Below the pieces are notes generated by a model. The model was given only the letters and a program-made list of their open reading frames with translations, was not told the origin of the DNA and searched no databases. A stretch of 6,200 nucleotides of DNA from Chloroflexota bacterium (lineage in GTDB: Bacteria > Chloroflexota > Anaerolineae > B4-G1). Shown in pieces: positions 5,560 through 6,200 of the stretch; position 1 is the first letter of the stretch, and the number at the start of each line of letters is the position of its first letter. The translations under genes and the position numbers were made by a program. The DNA is taken from NCBI GenBank assembly GCA_003648125.1, contig QMOE01000159.1:1-6200 (forward strand), written 5' to 3'.

Positions 5560-6200
5560 CTAAGACTCGACTCGTTATCTTGACCTCAATCCTTCTCCTG
5601 GCCGCCGGCCTCCGTTTCTACGGCCTCGACTGGGACGGCGGACTCGGCGCACACCCGGACGAGCGGTACGTGGTGGGCGTGGCGGAAAGCCTGCGCTGGC
5701 CCGACCGCCTGAACCTCTTTGACGTCGCTCCCGACTATGCTTACGGCCACCTGCCGCTATATTTGCTGGCGCTGGCGGGAAGCCTGGCTCAAGGGACAGA
5801 CTGGCTCCTGGTGGGGCGAGCGCTGACCGCACTCTTTGATCTGGGCACAGTCGCTCTGACCTTTGCGCTGGCCCGGCGGGTTTACGGAGAAAAGGTCGGC
5901 CTGCTGGCGGCGGCCTTTGTCGCGTTGACGGTTTTACACGTGCAGCAAGCTCACTTTTACACCGCCGATGCGCCGCTGGCTTTCTTTGTGTTGGGCGCGT
6001 TGCTCTTTGCCGCCCGGTTAGCCGAGAGTGGACGTTCGCGCGACGCCTGGCTGACGGGCACGTGCGCTGGGTTGGCGCTGGGTTGCAAATTCAGCACCGC
6101 GCTGCTGATCCTGCCGCTGGGTGCGGCGTTGACGATTAGACCATCCAGACAGGCGCGCGGCCTGTCCCTACTGAGGTGTGGCGGGGCAGCGCTGGCGGCC
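5556..6200 (+). CDS. Membrane glycosyltransferase, family 39 (PMT/ArnT-like), 3'-partial
   Basis: The frame starts at ATG 5556, overlapping the thiQ stop (ATGA), and stays open to the window edge (215 codons). Family-39-type enzymes transfer sugars from polyprenyl-phosphate donors to protein or lipid on the outer face of the membrane. Visible features are an N-terminal membrane segment (5-20) and then a loop with HPDE (33-36), the acidic position used for catalysis in this superfamily. YGHLPLYL (63-70) follows, then several hydrophobic segments (about 88-107, 113-130, 138-154, 167-193) and HFYTADAPLAFF (133-144). The acceptor and sugar cannot be told. The overlap suggests co-transcription with thiQ, although no functional link to thiamine is evident. 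A REP-like hairpin lies within the frame at about residues 198-206 (RQARGLSLL) without breaking it. Confidence 0.85.
   Translation, partial: MTKTRLVILTSILLLAAGLRFYGLDWDGGLGAHPDERYVVGVAESLRWPDRLNLFDVAPDYAYGHLPLYLLALAGSLAQGTDWLLVGRALTALFDLGTVALTFALARRVYGEKVGLLAAAFVALTVLHVQQAHFYTADAPLAFFVLGALLFAARLAESGRSRDAWLTGTCAGLALGCKFSTALLILPLGAALTIRPSRQARGLSLLRCGGAALAA
6148..6171 (-). repeat. Single REP-like hairpin inside the glycosyltransferase coding sequence
   Basis: On the - strand the order is GTAG (6171-6168), one G, then a perfect 7-bp stem, GACAGGC (6148-6154 on +) with GCCTGTC (6160-6166), and a 5-nt loop. This is the same architecture as the halves of the two intergenic pairs, but as a single copy. 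It is read through in frame by the host gene. Confidence 0.6.

Overview
The window is high-GC bacterial DNA carrying a thiamine salvage locus, all on the + strand: thiN (thiamine pyrophosphokinase, 5' end outside the window), thiB (thiamine-binding lipoprotein), thiP (double-length permease), thiQ (ATPase with an extra C-terminal domain) and the start of a family-39-type membrane glycosyltransferase that runs off the right edge. The gene content, a lipoprotein with a Pro/Thr-rich linker after the lipobox Cys, and abundant GTAG-ended palindromes in and between genes suggest a Chloroflexota (Anaerolineae-like) genome. This assignment is an inference; no rRNA or other marker is present.

Layout. 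2-715: thiN, whose normal C-terminus ends near 556 and is followed by a 52-residue tail encoded by 60-bp tandem repeats and a palindromic element. 716-784: the rest of that element and a strong ribosome binding site. 785-1870: thiB. 1891-3567: thiP, whose first codons lie in a hairpin-forming heptamer repeat. 3568-4506: a 939-bp lower-GC block separating thiP from thiQ. It carries its own plausible promoter and an overlapping two-gene module resembling a toxin-antitoxin pair (coiled-coil antitoxin candidate plus a DUF6516/TumE-like protein). 4507-5559: thiQ. 5556-6200: the glycosyltransferase, overlapping thiQ by ATGA.

How the genes work together. ThiB should capture thiamine (or its phosphates) outside the membrane, ThiP should pass it inward, ThiQ should power transport, and ThiN should convert imported thiamine to the cofactor thiamine diphosphate. 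No thiamine riboswitch is visible; one could lie upstream of the window.

Most unusual content. A set of short elements, each built as GTAG + 1 nt + a roughly 5-7 bp hairpin, as in REP sequences mobilised by RAYT (TnpA-REP) transposases, occurs at three places. Two are inverted pairs (687-756 and 4311-4353) and one is a single copy inside the glycosyltransferase coding sequence (6148-6171). The pair at 4311-4353 appears to have broken the toxin-like gene. It supplies the present stop codon, and a plausible displaced C-terminus (DDFLRIVEEHNAEMLE, then TGA) is readable beyond it in another frame.
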